Source: Spyradocola sp050942925 (GTDB taxonomy: Bacteria > Bacillota > Clostridia > Christensenellales > UBA1750). From it: 30,655 nt of DNA. The notes below the pieces were generated by a model that was not told the origin of the DNA, did no database searches, and saw nothing but the letters and a program-made list of their open reading frames with translations. The position numbers were made by a program, and so were the translations under genes. The stretch covers positions 1 through 30,655 of the forward strand of contig JBMNOF010000015.1 of the NCBI GenBank assembly GCA_050942925.1. The letters are read 5' to 3'. Below, piece after piece: positions 8,238 through 15,488 of the stretch. Each line of letters opens with the position of its first letter. The stretch's first letter is position 1.

Positions 8238-8257
8238 TCCTTACAGTTTCGTAAGGA
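8238..8257. repeat. Short inverted repeat upstream of the lipoprotein gene
   Basis: TCCTTAC and GTAAGGA form a perfect 7-bp inverted repeat with a 6-nt centre (8238–8244 and 8251–8257). A further CTTACC copy lies just to the left (8229–8234). It sits about 70 bp before the lipoprotein start and could be an operator or part of the leader; nothing else in this gap is recognised. Confidence 0.35.
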
Positions 8258-8314
8258 TAGAAGGGCATACGCATTTTGCGGTAACAAATTCTATTGATTT
8301 TTAAGGGGGAATGT

Positions 8315-8653
8315 TTACTCCCACTCCGCCCAGATTTCCGGGCAGTATCCGACCGTGGCCTTTCGTCCATTCCGCACAATCGGCGTGCGCAGAAGCTCGG
8401 GGTGCTCCTGGAGCTGCGCGCGGATCATCTTGGGATCGCTCATGAAGCGCAACGCAGATTCTGCATATTTTTTGCTTTGCGTATCGATGATGCTCACAAG
8501 GCCCACCTGTTCAACCACGGAGTCGAGCTCGCGCGGGCTGATGCCCTTTTTGAGCAAGTCCACCGCTTGATAGCGAATTCCGCGCTCCTTAAACCAGCGC
8601 TCTGCCTTCTGGCAGTCAAAGTTCTTTTTCCCCATAAAGATCTGGATGTTCAC
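8315..8653 (-). CDS. ArsC/Spx-family thioredoxin-fold protein
   Basis: The 112-residue product belongs to the arsenate reductase/Spx/YffB group. It starts MNIQIFMGKKNFDCQKAERWFKERG and ends with LRTPIVRNGRKATVGY, the conserved cis-Pro region. Spx has a CxxC redox switch; here the first Cys is replaced by Asn11 (NFDC) and only Cys14 remains, so it is not a classical Spx. The GTG start at 8653 is chosen over the ATG two codons upstream because AAGGGGAGG sits 7 nt before the GTG but only 1 nt before the ATG. It follows the SRP RNA gene on the same strand and may be reached by read-through from that promoter. The substrate is unknown. Confidence 0.8.
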   Translation of the reverse strand: MNIQIFMGKKNFDCQKAERWFKERGIRYQAVDLLKKGISPRELDSVVEQVGLVSIIDTQSKKYAESALRFMSDPKMIRAQLQEHPELLRTPIVRNGRKATVGYCPEIWAEWE

Positions 8654-8679
8654 CGGCATGCCTCCCCTTGCAACAATAA

Positions 8680-8720
8680 GCAAAGGGGCCGCCCGGGCGA
8701 ACCCGGACAAGCCCCTTTGC
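8680..8720 (-). terminator. Stem-loop after the SRP RNA gene
   Basis: GCAAAGGGGC (8711–8720) pairs perfectly with GCCCCTTTGC (8680–8689); an inner CCGGG/CCCGG hairpin fills the loop. On the minus strand it is followed by TTATTG rather than a full T-run, so it is either a weak terminator of the SRP RNA transcript or a processing stem. The ribosome site of the ArsC/Spx-like gene begins about 12 nt further on. Confidence 0.6.
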
Positions 8721-8729
8721 GAAAACTGG

Positions 8730-8881
8730 AATGCCGTACACCCAAGGCGCGCAGGCTTCCCCGCGGCACACCCCGCGGTCCGCTTAGTGCTGCTTTCTTC
8801 CGAACCTGACACGGTTCACGGTGCGACGTTGCACGGGACCCGCGCACTTGGGAATTCCGTCTTGCGACCTAGTACGGCAAA
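8730..8881 (-). ncRNA. ffs: Signal recognition particle RNA (compact form)
   Basis: The minus strand holds the conserved SRP RNA tip, GTCAGGTTCGGAAGAAAGCA (8791–8810), with the GGAA tetraloop and the internal loops that bind Ffh. The ends resemble Bacillus scRNA: TTTGCCGTACTAGG at the 5' end pairs through GCCGTAC with GTACGGC near the 3' end (8733–8739). A second helix pairs CCCAAGTGCGC with GCGCCTTGGG. The whole is about 152 nt, between the roughly 114-nt E. coli form and the roughly 270-nt Bacillus form. The Alu-type 5' hairpins of the large form seem reduced or absent. The ends are estimated from pairing, so they may be off by several nt. Confidence 0.93.
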
Positions 8882-8908
8882 TTGCAAACGCAAAATGTCG
8901 ACCCAAAC

Positions 8909-8937
8909 AGTATACCCGAATTCAACAGAAAATGCAA
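8909..8937 (-). promoter_or_regulatory. Sigma-A-type promoter of the SRP RNA gene
   Basis: On the minus strand, -35 TTGCAT (8932–8937) and -10 TATACT (8909–8914) are 17 bp apart. The predicted start near 8902 is about 20 nt before the predicted mature RNA end, so some 5' trimming is expected. Confidence 0.8.
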
Positions 8938-9042
8938 GCCCCTCTTTTTTTGCGAAAAAAAGGAGCAAAAATGCGTACACCAATCAAACCCCAGGACACA
9001 GCTGTCCTCGGAACCGTTCTTGCAGCGTCCAAGGGGAAAAAG

Positions 9043-9402
9043 TTACGCCTTCTTTTCGTAGGGAATGCGGTTCTTGCCGTCGTCCCAGAGGCGCTCCAGG
9101 TGATAGAACTCGCGCTCCGGCTCGTAGAAGAGGTGCACGATGATGACGGCGAAGTCCATGACAATCCAGCGGCCTTCGTTATAGCCTTCCGAGCGGACGA
9201 GCGGGAAGCCCATCTCCTCCATCTTGATCTCCAGTTCGTCGTAGAGGGATTTGACGTGGTTGGGGTTCCGTCCGGATGCGATGACGAAATAGTCCGCGAT
9301 GATGGTCATGTTCGTGATGTCCAGGCACACGATGTCCGTGCCCATCTTGTCGTCCAGAATATCGCAAGCCCGCAGGGCAATTTCTTTGATATTTTCAGTC
9401 AT
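9043..9402 (-). CDS. rsfS: Ribosomal silencing factor RsfS
   Basis: RsfS (Iojap/YqeL) binds protein L14 on the 50S subunit and blocks subunit joining when nutrients are short. The 119-residue product shows the family pattern: DIVCLDITNMTIIADYFVIASG, then HVKSLYDELEIKMEE, then WIVMDFAVIIVHLF with YEPEREFYHLERLW near the end. Its ATG lies within the last codons of yqeK (8-nt overlap), with AAAGGAGAAG upstream, so the two are coupled. The 389 bp between the SpxA/ArsC-like start and this gene hold only the SRP RNA gene, its promoter and terminator, plus a small AGGACA/TGTCCT hairpin at 8993–9008 just past the rsfS stop. Confidence 0.94.
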   Translation of the reverse strand: MTENIKEIALRACDILDDKMGTDIVCLDITNMTIIADYFVIASGRNPNHVKSLYDELEIKMEEMGFPLVRSEGYNEGRWIVMDFAVIIVHLFYEPEREFYHLERLWDDGKNRIPYEKKA

Positions 9403-10003
9403 TTTTCTTCTCCTTTTCGGCTTTGGAACGCAGGATCAGCGCGTTCCAGGTCAAAAGCGTGTCCGGATGCAACACGCTGCCTTGGCGGATGGTCAGGATC
9501 ATGGTTCTGCCTAGCGCTTCGCAGAGAGTGTCAAAGAGAGATCCTTCCGCAAGGGTACGAAGTTCCTCCACGCCTGGATAGCTGCGCGTGGGCTCGATGT
9601 AATCAGCCAGGTTGACCGCGGCGTCCAACACGGACATGTCCGGCGCGCCGCACATGTGCCGCCGAATGGCGCAAAGCACCGCCCCATCCGTCACGCCGAG
9701 ATCGCGCGCTGCGAGCATGGCGCTGACATAGGGGTGCAAAAGCTCGGGGTTTTCGAGCTGGTAGGGGTCCGGCTCCATGCCAAAGGCACGGGCCGTAGCG
9801 ACCATCTCCTCCGGGCGCAATCCCTTGGAACAATCGTGCAAAAGTCCGGCCGCCTCCGCCCGCACAGGGTCCGCCCCGTATTGTTCCGCGAGTTTCACGG
9901 CCGTCTCCGCAACGCCAAGGCTGTGCTTCAAGCGCTTTTTCGAGACGTGGTCCTCCAGATAGCGAATGTATTTTTTGCGCAGATTTTCATCCAAACGCTT
10001 CAT
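9395..10003 (-). CDS. yqeK: YqeK-family HD-domain Ap4A hydrolase
   Basis: The 202-residue product is an HD-superfamily phosphohydrolase of the YqeK type, shown in Firmicutes to split diadenosine tetraphosphate symmetrically into two ADP. The metal site is seen as His27 (LKHSLGVAETA), His56-Asp57 (GLLHDCSKG), a later LLHPYVSAMLA and IRRHMCG, and Asp in NLADYIEP. The ATG at 10003 overlaps the nadD stop in an ATGA junction, so it is translated by coupling; its own ribosome site (GGGAGA) is 13 nt away and weak. It lies between nadD and rsfS, the standard order in Firmicutes. Confidence 0.92.
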   Translation of the reverse strand: MKRLDENLRKKYIRYLEDHVSKKRLKHSLGVAETAVKLAEQYGADPVRAEAAGLLHDCSKGLRPEEMVATARAFGMEPDPYQLENPELLHPYVSAMLAARDLGVTDGAVLCAIRRHMCGAPDMSVLDAAVNLADYIEPTRSYPGVEELRTLAEGSLFDTLCEALGRTMILTIRQGSVLHPDTLLTWNALILRSKAEKEKKND

Positions 10004-10611
10004 AAACGGTATAAGTTCTCCCTGTCGATGTAGGCCCGCACCGCTTGCGGAAGCAGGCCCTCGGTGGATCGGCCGGCGGAAACGCGCCGACGGATTTCCG
10101 TGGAAGAGACGTCCGGTCCCGAGGCGGGAACCAAGTACACCTGCGCGCCGTATTGCGCGCGCAGATCCCGCATCGCCTGCGAAACGGCCTCGTCCGCGAT
10201 GCCCGGCCTGTGCAAGCAGATGAAGCGGCACAGCGTGCACACCTTCTGCGTATTGCGCCAGTTGGGAAGATCCAAGAGCGTATCCGCGCCGATGATGTAG
10301 TAAAACTCGGCTTCAGGATGCTGTGCGGAGAGGATTTGGAGCGTATCCACGGTGTAGATCGTGCCTTCCCGGCACACCTCCACATCGCTGGCCTGCGCCC
10401 ATGGGAGGTCCTGAACCGCAAGGCGCGTCATCTCCAGGCGCTGCAGGGGCGCGGCGCCCAAGTGGGCCTTGTGGGGGGGCTTTCCCGACGGAAGAAAGAG
10501 CACGCGCGCAAGCTGCAACGCGTCCCGAGCCTCGTTTGCGATGGCGATGTGCCCAACGTGAATCGGATCAAAGCTGCCGCCCATCAGGCCCACGCGTGTT
10601 TTGCTGCTCAT
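10000..10611 (-). CDS. nadD: Nicotinate-nucleotide adenylyltransferase
   Basis: NadD joins nicotinate mononucleotide and ATP to make deamido-NAD in NAD synthesis. The 203-residue product has the nucleotidyltransferase signature GGSFDPIHVGH at residues 11–21, the FLPSGKPPHK loop and the C-terminal SSTEIRRRV motif that closes the ATP site. The ATG at 10611 has AGGAG 11 nt upstream, slightly far. It opens the coupled run nadD–yqeK–rsfS. In Bacillus yqeI (yhbY) lies just upstream in the same direction; here a plus-strand membrane gene has come between them, and nadD has its own promoter. Confidence 0.95.
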   Translation of the reverse strand: MSSKTRVGLMGGSFDPIHVGHIAIANEARDALQLARVLFLPSGKPPHKAHLGAAPLQRLEMTRLAVQDLPWAQASDVEVCREGTIYTVDTLQILSAQHPEAEFYYIIGADTLLDLPNWRNTQKVCTLCRFICLHRPGIADEAVSQAMRDLRAQYGAQVYLVPASGPDVSSTEIRRRVSAGRSTEGLLPQAVRAYIDRENLYRL

Positions 10612-10640
10612 CTTTGCGCACACTCCTATATTCCGTACAT

Positions 10641-10669
10641 AGTATAACCGATTTTGGGGAAAAAGTAAA
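10641..10669 (-). promoter_or_regulatory. Sigma-A-type promoter of nadD–yqeK–rsfS
   Basis: On the minus strand, -35 TTTACT (10664–10669) and -10 TATACT (10641–10646) are 17 bp apart, giving a leader of about 25 nt. The stretch is AT-rich against the local background. It overlaps the region where a promoter for the divergent membrane gene should lie, so the two may compete. Confidence 0.7.
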
Positions 10670-10726
10670 TTGATTTTCCAGCCGGACTCCAACAAGCCGG
10701 GCGGACGAAGGGAGATGTCGGAAACC

Positions 10727-11524
10727 ATGCAGGCACGCACAAAGGCGGCCCGCGCGCTCGACCGCACGCTGGGCGCGGCGCTGCTTTGGGGCCTTTCCTT
10801 TCTCTGGTTTGTCACGCGCCTGCGGGCGCTTTGGCCGGCCGCCGCAATGGCGACGCTGCTCACGGCTTTGAGCGCATACGCGCTGTACCTCTATCGCCGC
10901 CGGACAACCCGACGGCGCCAGGCGGCGCAAGAGCGCGCGACGCTGCGGCGCGCAGCGCTCTACCGGCTGACCATGCTTCCGGAAAAGACCGCGCTCTACC
11001 AGGCGACGGAGGCCTTGCGGTCAGCCTATCACCTCGCGCCTGCCGGAAAGCAAGGTACGCTCCCCCTCTTTTCCGATGCACAGGGACGGCGCATTGCCGC
11101 AGGGCTGTTTCAAAGCCCGCAGCCGGCTGACGTGCGGGAAGTACACGAGTTTCACTGCGCGCGGGGGACGGCGTTCGGGGTCCTGCTGTGCGCGGGCGGG
11201 GCAACGGAAGCCGCAAAGGCCTATGCGGAAGGTCTGCAGCCGCCGCTGCGCCTGCTGGACGCCGGAGAGCTTCCCCTGCCCGTCCCCTCGGGCGCGGCAG
11301 ACGTCCCCCAGCCGCATCGCGCAAAAAAAGGCCCGGCCGCCGTGTTGGCGCGGCTGCCGGGCAAGGAGCGCGCGCCACGCTGCCTTCTTTTGGCGGCGCT
11401 TTTTCTGACGGTGTACATCCTGCTGGATCTACAAAGCTGCGTATTTGCCGCGCTCCTTCTCCTCTTTTTTGCCCTAGCGGGGCGAGGGCAGCCGGAGGAG
11501 TCCCGCGGGCGCGAGCTATTTTAA
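10727..11524 (+). CDS. Membrane protein of unknown function, possible Mrr-like middle domain
   Basis: The 265-residue product has two hydrophobic segments near the N-terminus (LGAALLWGLSFLWFV and an ALWPAAAMATLL stretch), a soluble middle of about 150 residues, and two more segments near the C-terminus (CLLLAALFLTVYILL and CVFAALLLLFFALAG). The middle segment AFGVLLCAGGATEAAKAYAEGLQPPLRLLDAGELPLP resembles the end of the Mrr-type restriction-endonuclease fold, but I see no complete D-ExK site, so this is only a hint. Start choice is uncertain: the ATG at 10727 has GGGAG 12 nt upstream, while the ATG at 10715 touches that site directly. It is the only plus-strand gene inside the obg–yhbY–nadD cluster. 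Confidence 0.7.
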   Translation: MQARTKAARALDRTLGAALLWGLSFLWFVTRLRALWPAAAMATLLTALSAYALYLYRRRTTRRRQAAQERATLRRAALYRLTMLPEKTALYQATEALRSAYHLAPAGKQGTLPLFSDAQGRRIAAGLFQSPQPADVREVHEFHCARGTAFGVLLCAGGATEAAKAYAEGLQPPLRLLDAGELPLPVPSGAADVPQPHRAKKGPAAVLARLPGKERAPRCLLLAALFLTVYILLDLQSCVFAALLLLFFALAGRGQPEESRGRELF

Positions 11525-11561
11525 GCGCGTGCGAAACGCACCCCGCCTGCGTTCTTCGGGA

Positions 11562-11855
11562 CTACACCAAGAGAATCTTCGGGTCCTTGCGCGCCGGGCG
11601 GTAAATCACAAAGCGGTTTCCCACGCACAGGACAGGGTCCGCATGGACCGCCTCGCACAGAAGCCCACAGGCCTCGCGCGCCTCGTAGGGGGCGTTTTTG
11701 AGCACCTGCACCTTGATGAGTTCGCGGGCCTCCAGCGCATCCCAGGCCTGCTTGGAGAGGTTTGGCGTGATGCCGTCCTTGCCGATGTAGACGACGGGAT
11801 CAAAGCCATTGGAAAGGGCGCGCAGCTGCGCGCGCTGTTTCGACGTAAGGGGCAT
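11562..11855 (-). CDS. yhbY: YhbY/CRM-domain RNA-binding protein
   Basis: The 97-residue product is a single CRM domain (YhbY, YqeI in Bacillus), which binds pre-50S ribosomal particles. It shows the start LTSKQRAQLRALSNGFDPVVYIGKDG, including the GxxG-like loop, then LEARELIKVQVLKNAP and the end VLCVGNRFVIYRP. The ATG has AAAGGAGGG 8 nt upstream and lies 17 bp after the obg stop, so the two form an operon. It converges with the membrane gene; the 37-bp gap holds only a short GTGCG/CGCAC hairpin without a T-run. Confidence 0.93.
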   Translation of the reverse strand: MPLTSKQRAQLRALSNGFDPVVYIGKDGITPNLSKQAWDALEARELIKVQVLKNAPYEAREACGLLCEAVHADPVLCVGNRFVIYRPARKDPKILLV

Positions 11856-11872
11856 GAAAAAGCCCTCCTTTG

Positions 11873-13147
11873 TTAGTTGATGAACTCGAATTCAATCTCG
11901 CCCAAGCGAACCGTGTCGCCGTCGCTCGCGCCCTTTGCGCGAAGCGCGTCGATGATGCCCATGCGGCGAAGCGTCCGCTCAAAGTACGCCATGCTCTCGG
12001 CGTCGTCCAGGTGCACGCGCAGAAGCAGCGCGTCCACAGCCGGGCCTTCGACGACATAGTCCTCGTTCTCCCGGCGCACGGTAAAGGAGGAACCGAGGCC
12101 CGCGGCAAACTCGTCTGCCGCGCTCTCTTCTTCAAAGGACTCCACGGGGGGAATCTGGCTCAGCGCCCGCACACAGGCGTCCACCAGCGGGGCAAAGCCC
12201 TGTGCGGTCGCGGCGGAGACGGCAAAGATCTGCGTATCCGTGCCTTGGACCGCCTCCTTTAGGCGCGCAAGGTTCTCCTCTGCGCCCGGCAGGTCCATCT
12301 TGTTGCAGACGAGGATCTGCGGCTTCTTGTCCAGTTCCTTGTAGCGCGAGAGCTCGCGATTGATGATCTCCCGGTCCTCCAGCGGATCGCGGCCCTCGCT
12401 GCCGGAGATGTCCAGCACGTGCAAGAGCAGGCGCGTGCGCTCCACGTGTCGCAGGAACTCGTATCCAAGGCCGGCGCCCTCGCTGGCGCCCTCGATCAGG
12501 CCGGGAATGTCCGCAAGGACAAAGCCGTCGGTGCGGGCCTTTACAACGCCCAGGTTCGGAAGCAACGTCGTGAAGTGGTAGTTGGCGATCTTGGGCTTGG
12601 CCGCCGTGAGGACAGAAAGGATCGTGGATTTTCCCACGTTCGGGAAGCCCACGAGGCCCACGTCCGCGATGGTCTTGAGCTCCAGCTGCACGTCAAAGAC
12701 CTTGGTGCGAACTCCAGGCTTTGCAAAGGATGGCGCCTGGCGAATGGAATTGGCAAAGTGGCTGTTTCCCCAGCCGCCGCGACCGCCATGCAGTACGGCG
12801 CGGGGGACGTTGGGCTCGCGCACATCGGCCAAGACCTTGTCATTGGACAGGTCGCGGACGATGGTTCCCGGCGGAACCTTGATGACGAGGTCCGCGCCGC
12901 TCTTTCCGCTGGCGCGTCCTGCTCCGCCCGGCGCGCCGGCTTCGGCAAAGAACTTGCGGTTGTAGCGGAAGTCCAGCAGCGTGTGCATGCCGGGATCGGC
13001 CACAAAGACGATGTCCCCGCCGCGGCCGCCGTCGCCGCCGTCCGGCCCGCCGGCCTGGACGAACTTTTCGCGGTGGAAGCTGACCTTGCCGTCCCCGCCG
13101 TCCCCGGCCTTGAGCTTAATGCGTACAATATCGACAAATGATGACAT
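11873..13147 (-). CDS. obg: GTPase ObgE/CgtA
   Basis: Obg is a ribosome-associated GTPase needed for 50S assembly and linked to the stringent response and, in Bacillus, to sporulation onset. The 424-residue product has the glycine-rich Obg fold (residues 1–158, with GDGGDG and GGDGGRGGD), the G domain with GFPNVGKST (167–175), FTT (192–194), DIPG (213–216) and NKMD (282–285), and the C-terminal OCT domain from about residue 350. The ATG at 13147 has GAGGAG 7 nt upstream. The open frame reads on far upstream to 13612, but that part is antisense-like shadow of the nth region. Promoter seen at 13229–13257. Confidence 0.97.
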   Translation of the reverse strand: MSSFVDIVRIKLKAGDGGDGKVSFHREKFVQAGGPDGGDGGRGGDIVFVADPGMHTLLDFRYNRKFFAEAGAPGGAGRASGKSGADLVIKVPPGTIVRDLSNDKVLADVREPNVPRAVLHGGRGGWGNSHFANSIRQAPSFAKPGVRTKVFDVQLELKTIADVGLVGFPNVGKSTILSVLTAAKPKIANYHFTTLLPNLGVVKARTDGFVLADIPGLIEGASEGAGLGYEFLRHVERTRLLLHVLDISGSEGRDPLEDREIINRELSRYKELDKKPQILVCNKMDLPGAEENLARLKEAVQGTDTQIFAVSAATAQGFAPLVDACVRALSQIPPVESFEEESAADEFAAGLGSSFTVRRENEDYVVEGPAVDALLLRVHLDDAESMAYFERTLRRMGIIDALRAKGASDGDTVRLGEIEFEFIN

Positions 13148-13228
13148 TCTCTTTCTCCTCGCGTGCACATTTACGGGAAATGCCCCTGTGCGGATATCCC
13201 GCACGCAAACCCTTTCCCGATGCATTTC

Positions 13229-13257
13229 ATCATATCGGATTGCGCGCGCATTTGCAA
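13229..13257 (-). promoter_or_regulatory. Sigma-A-type promoter of obg–yhbY
   Basis: On the minus strand, -35 TTGCAA (13252–13257) and -10 TATGAT (13229–13234) are 17 bp apart. The leader of about 75 nt contains a GTGCGG/CCGCAC stem-loop (13187–13203), whose role is not known. Confidence 0.75.
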
Positions 13258-13285
13258 TGCACAATGCGCAAAAATGAGGGGAGAT

Positions 13286-13306
13286 GCGCAAAATTTTACT
13301 TTGCGC
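13286..13306 (-). other. Stem-loop spanning the nth stop codon
   Basis: GCGCAAA (13286–13292) and TTTGCGC (13300–13306) form a perfect 7-bp stem with the nth stop codon in its loop. The run of T's comes only some 10 nt later on the minus strand (CATTTTTG), so it is at best a weak terminator between nth and obg. Confidence 0.4.
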
Positions 13307-13973
13307 TCTCCTCTTTGTTCTCTGCTTGCGCGCCCTTTGCGGCGTAATACTCGCAAAGATCGCGGAGCGTACAGGTTTCGCACTTGGGTGCGCGGGCCGA
13401 ACAGACCCTGCGCCCATGGAAAATGAGATAATGGTGCGCCTTGGACCATTCCGACTTGGGGATGGCCTGCATGAGCTGCTCCTCGGTCTTGCCCACGTCC
13501 TTTGCATGCGCAAGGCCCAGGCGGTTGGAGACGCGGAACACGTGCGTGTCCACGGCAATGGCATCGCCGTGGAAGGCGTTTGCATACACGACGTTTGCAG
13601 TCTTGCGGCCAACGCCCGGCAGCGCGTTGAGCGCCTGCCAATCCCCGGGGACCTGGCCGCCGTACTGTTCGCAGATCATACGGCAGGCGGCGACAATGTT
13701 CCGCGCCTTGTTGTGGTAGAGTCCACATTCGCGGATCTGGGGTTCCAGCTCCTCCGGGGTGATGGCGGCGATGTCCGCCGGGCACTTGTAGCGCGCAAAG
13801 AGCTTCTCGGTCACGACGTTGACGCGCTTGTCGGTGCACTGTGCCGAAAGCATGGTTGCAACCAACGTCTCAAAGGGATTGGTAAAGTGCAGCTCCGGGC
13901 CGGCGTCGGGATACAGGCGCCGAAGCTCGGCAAGGATTTTCTCCTTCCTCGCCGCATCGTTGGTTTGTGTCAC
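13296..13973 (-). CDS. nth: Endonuclease III
   Basis: Endonuclease III removes oxidised pyrimidines from DNA and cuts at the abasic site. The 225-residue product has the helix-hairpin-helix LNALPGVGRKTANVV with catalytic Lys124, the catalytic Asp142 in VDTHVFRVSNRL, and the Fe-S loop Cys191-x6-Cys198-x2-Cys201-x5-Cys207. The start is a GTG at 13973 with AAGGAG 8 nt upstream. It follows the DUF3343 gene by 36 bp and precedes obg, a placement that is not the Bacillus one. Confidence 0.96.
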   Translation of the reverse strand: MTQTNDAARKEKILAELRRLYPDAGPELHFTNPFETLVATMLSAQCTDKRVNVVTEKLFARYKCPADIAAITPEELEPQIRECGLYHNKARNIVAACRMICEQYGGQVPGDWQALNALPGVGRKTANVVYANAFHGDAIAVDTHVFRVSNRLGLAHAKDVGKTEEQLMQAIPKSEWSKAHHYLIFHGRRVCSARAPKCETCTLRDLCEYYAAKGAQAENKEESAK

Positions 13974-14009
13974 AAGATCTTCTCCTTCCTCGCGGTAAAA
14001 GAGCGGAAA

Positions 14010-14276
14010 TCAAAGCGGAACCGGGGTGACCTGCAGCGATCCGCCTTGGTTTCTCGCAATGTAAAAGCCGATGAGATTGTGCAGGGGATTGGCGCGGTAC
14101 GCCTGTGCGGCAACGGGCATATCCTGCACGGGAAACCGCACCGAGAGGCCGCATCCCAGGGACACGGCCCGCGGCGTTGTGACCACCTGCGCCTGCACGC
14201 CTGCACGGCGCAGCATATCCTCAAAGCGAAGGACCGCCTGTCTGGAACGGAAGGCGGCAATTCCGTAGCTTTCCAT
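14010..14276 (-). CDS. DUF3343 putative sulfur/selenium carrier-like protein
   Basis: The 88-residue product matches the DUF3343 pattern: an opening ESYGIAAFRSRQAVLRFEDMLRRAG, then VVTTPRAVSLGCGLSVRF with a conserved Cys (Cys42), then a short C-terminal part. Members often lie near cysteine desulfurases and selenium genes, and a role in passing sulfur or selenium has been proposed from that context, not shown. Here it is divergent from a cysteine desulfurase-like gene, with 96 bp between the starts. The ATG at 14276 follows GGGAGG by 9 nt; an upstream ATG extension to 14327 is less likely. Nth lies 36 bp downstream. Confidence 0.83.
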   Translation of the reverse strand: MESYGIAAFRSRQAVLRFEDMLRRAGVQAQVVTTPRAVSLGCGLSVRFPVQDMPVAAQAYRANPLHNLIGFYIARNQGGSLQVTPVPL

Positions 14277-14372
14277 GAAACTTTCCCTCCCAAAGGTCGT
14301 CGTAAAGCAGAACTTCCTGCCATACATTTAGAATACGATTTGGAATTGCCAGTGGTGCGGGAGGGAAAAAAC

Positions 14373-15488
14373 ATGGTGTATTTGGACAACGCGGCGACCT
14401 CATTCCCCAAGCCGGAGCGCGTGCTCCACGCGGTGGAGGAAACGATGCGCTACCTCGGTGCAAACCCAGGCCGTTCCGGGCACCGGATGTCGCTGGCGGC
14501 AGCGCGCATCGTCTTGGACGCGCGCGAGGCGCTGGCGGCCTTTTTGCATGTGCAGAATCCGGATGACATCGTCTTTGGTTCCAACTGCACGGACATGCTC
14601 AACCTGGCCATACAGGGCGCATGCACGGACGGAATGCACGTCTTGACCTCCGCCTATGCGCACAACTCCGTGCTGCGGCCTCTGCATCGGTTGGCGACAG
14701 AAGGGCGCATCCGCCTGACCATTGCCGTTGATCCGCTCGCCCGCATGGGTGCGGACGTGGACTTTCTGATTCTGCCCCACGCGGACAACGTGACCGGCGC
14801 GATTGCCCCCATCGAGCAGGCCGCCGTTCTCTGCCACATGCACCACAGCCTTCTCTTGGTCGACGCCGCGCAGACCGCAGGCGTGCTGCCCCTCTACCCC
14901 GAGGAATGGGGGGTGGACCTGTGCGCCATGCCGGGACACAAGGCGCTGCTCGGCGCACAGGGCACGGGAGCGCTTTACATCCGCCCCGGGCTCTCCCTGC
15001 GCCCGCTCAAATATGGGGGGACGGGAACCTCCTCCAACCTGCTCACGCAGCCGGAAGAGCGTCCCGAACGCTACGAGAGCGGAACGCTCAACACGCCGGG
15101 AATTGCGAGTTTGGGCCAGGGCGTCCGGTACTGCCTGGAAAACCGTCCCGAGATTCGCGGACGGGAACTCCTTCTGACGGAGCGCCTGCTCTGCGGGTTG
15201 ATGGACATCCCGCGCGTCACGGTCTACGGGCCGCTGGATGCGATTTCGCGGGTGGGCACGGTGAGCTTCAACGTGGGGGACCTGCCCTCCGGCCGCGTCG
15301 CGGACGCATTGGACGAAGCGGGGATCTGCGTGCGCGCGGGACTGCACTGCGCCCCCTTGGCGCACGAGGCGATGGGCACGGGAGAACGCGGCGCGGTACG
15401 GGCAAGCCTTGGCTATGCAAGCACGCGCGCCGACGTGGACGCGCTGCTGCAGGCGGTCGCGAGAATCCAAAAGGAGGTACAGGCATGA
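14373..15488 (+). CDS. Cysteine desulfurase-like aminotransferase class V
   Basis: The 371-residue product is a PLP enzyme of the NifS/SufS/CsdB group, which takes sulfur (or selenium) from cysteine as an enzyme-bound persulfide. Visible sites are YLDNAATSFPKP at the start, VDAAQTAG with Asp164 holding the PLP ring, GHKALLGAQGTGALY with the PLP Lys190, SGTLNTPGI, and RAGLHCAPLAHE with the catalytic Cys326. The segment before DNVTG is a little shorter than usual. The ATG follows GGGAGG. Its stop overlaps the next start (ATGA). No isc or suf scaffold gene is near, which, with the divergent DUF3343, hints at a specialised sulfur or selenium transfer role. Confidence 0.88.
   Translation: MVYLDNAATSFPKPERVLHAVEETMRYLGANPGRSGHRMSLAAARIVLDAREALAAFLHVQNPDDIVFGSNCTDMLNLAIQGACTDGMHVLTSAYAHNSVLRPLHRLATEGRIRLTIAVDPLARMGADVDFLILPHADNVTGAIAPIEQAAVLCHMHHSLLLVDAAQTAGVLPLYPEEWGVDLCAMPGHKALLGAQGTGALYIRPGLSLRPLKYGGTGTSSNLLTQPEERPERYESGTLNTPGIASLGQGVRYCLENRPEIRGRELLLTERLLCGLMDIPRVTVYGPLDAISRVGTVSFNVGDLPSGRVADALDEAGICVRAGLHCAPLAHEAMGTGERGAVRASLGYASTRADVDALLQAVARIQKEVQA

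Noticed and set aside
8941..8965. Inverted CTCTTTTTTT/AAAAAAAGGAG run as a terminator of rsfS
   Set aside because: Its stem is only A/T pairs and it lies next to the SRP RNA promoter; pairing would be weak.
13148..13612. Extension of Obg by some 155 residues upstream
   Set aside because: The Obg fold begins at the ATG at 13147 with a good ribosome site; the extension runs over the promoter and antisense to the end of nth.
14277..14372. Divergent promoters between DUF3343 and the desulfurase gene
   Set aside because: Both genes should start here, but the best candidates (CTGGCA/TAAATG on the minus strand, TACGAT on the plus) match too poorly to report.
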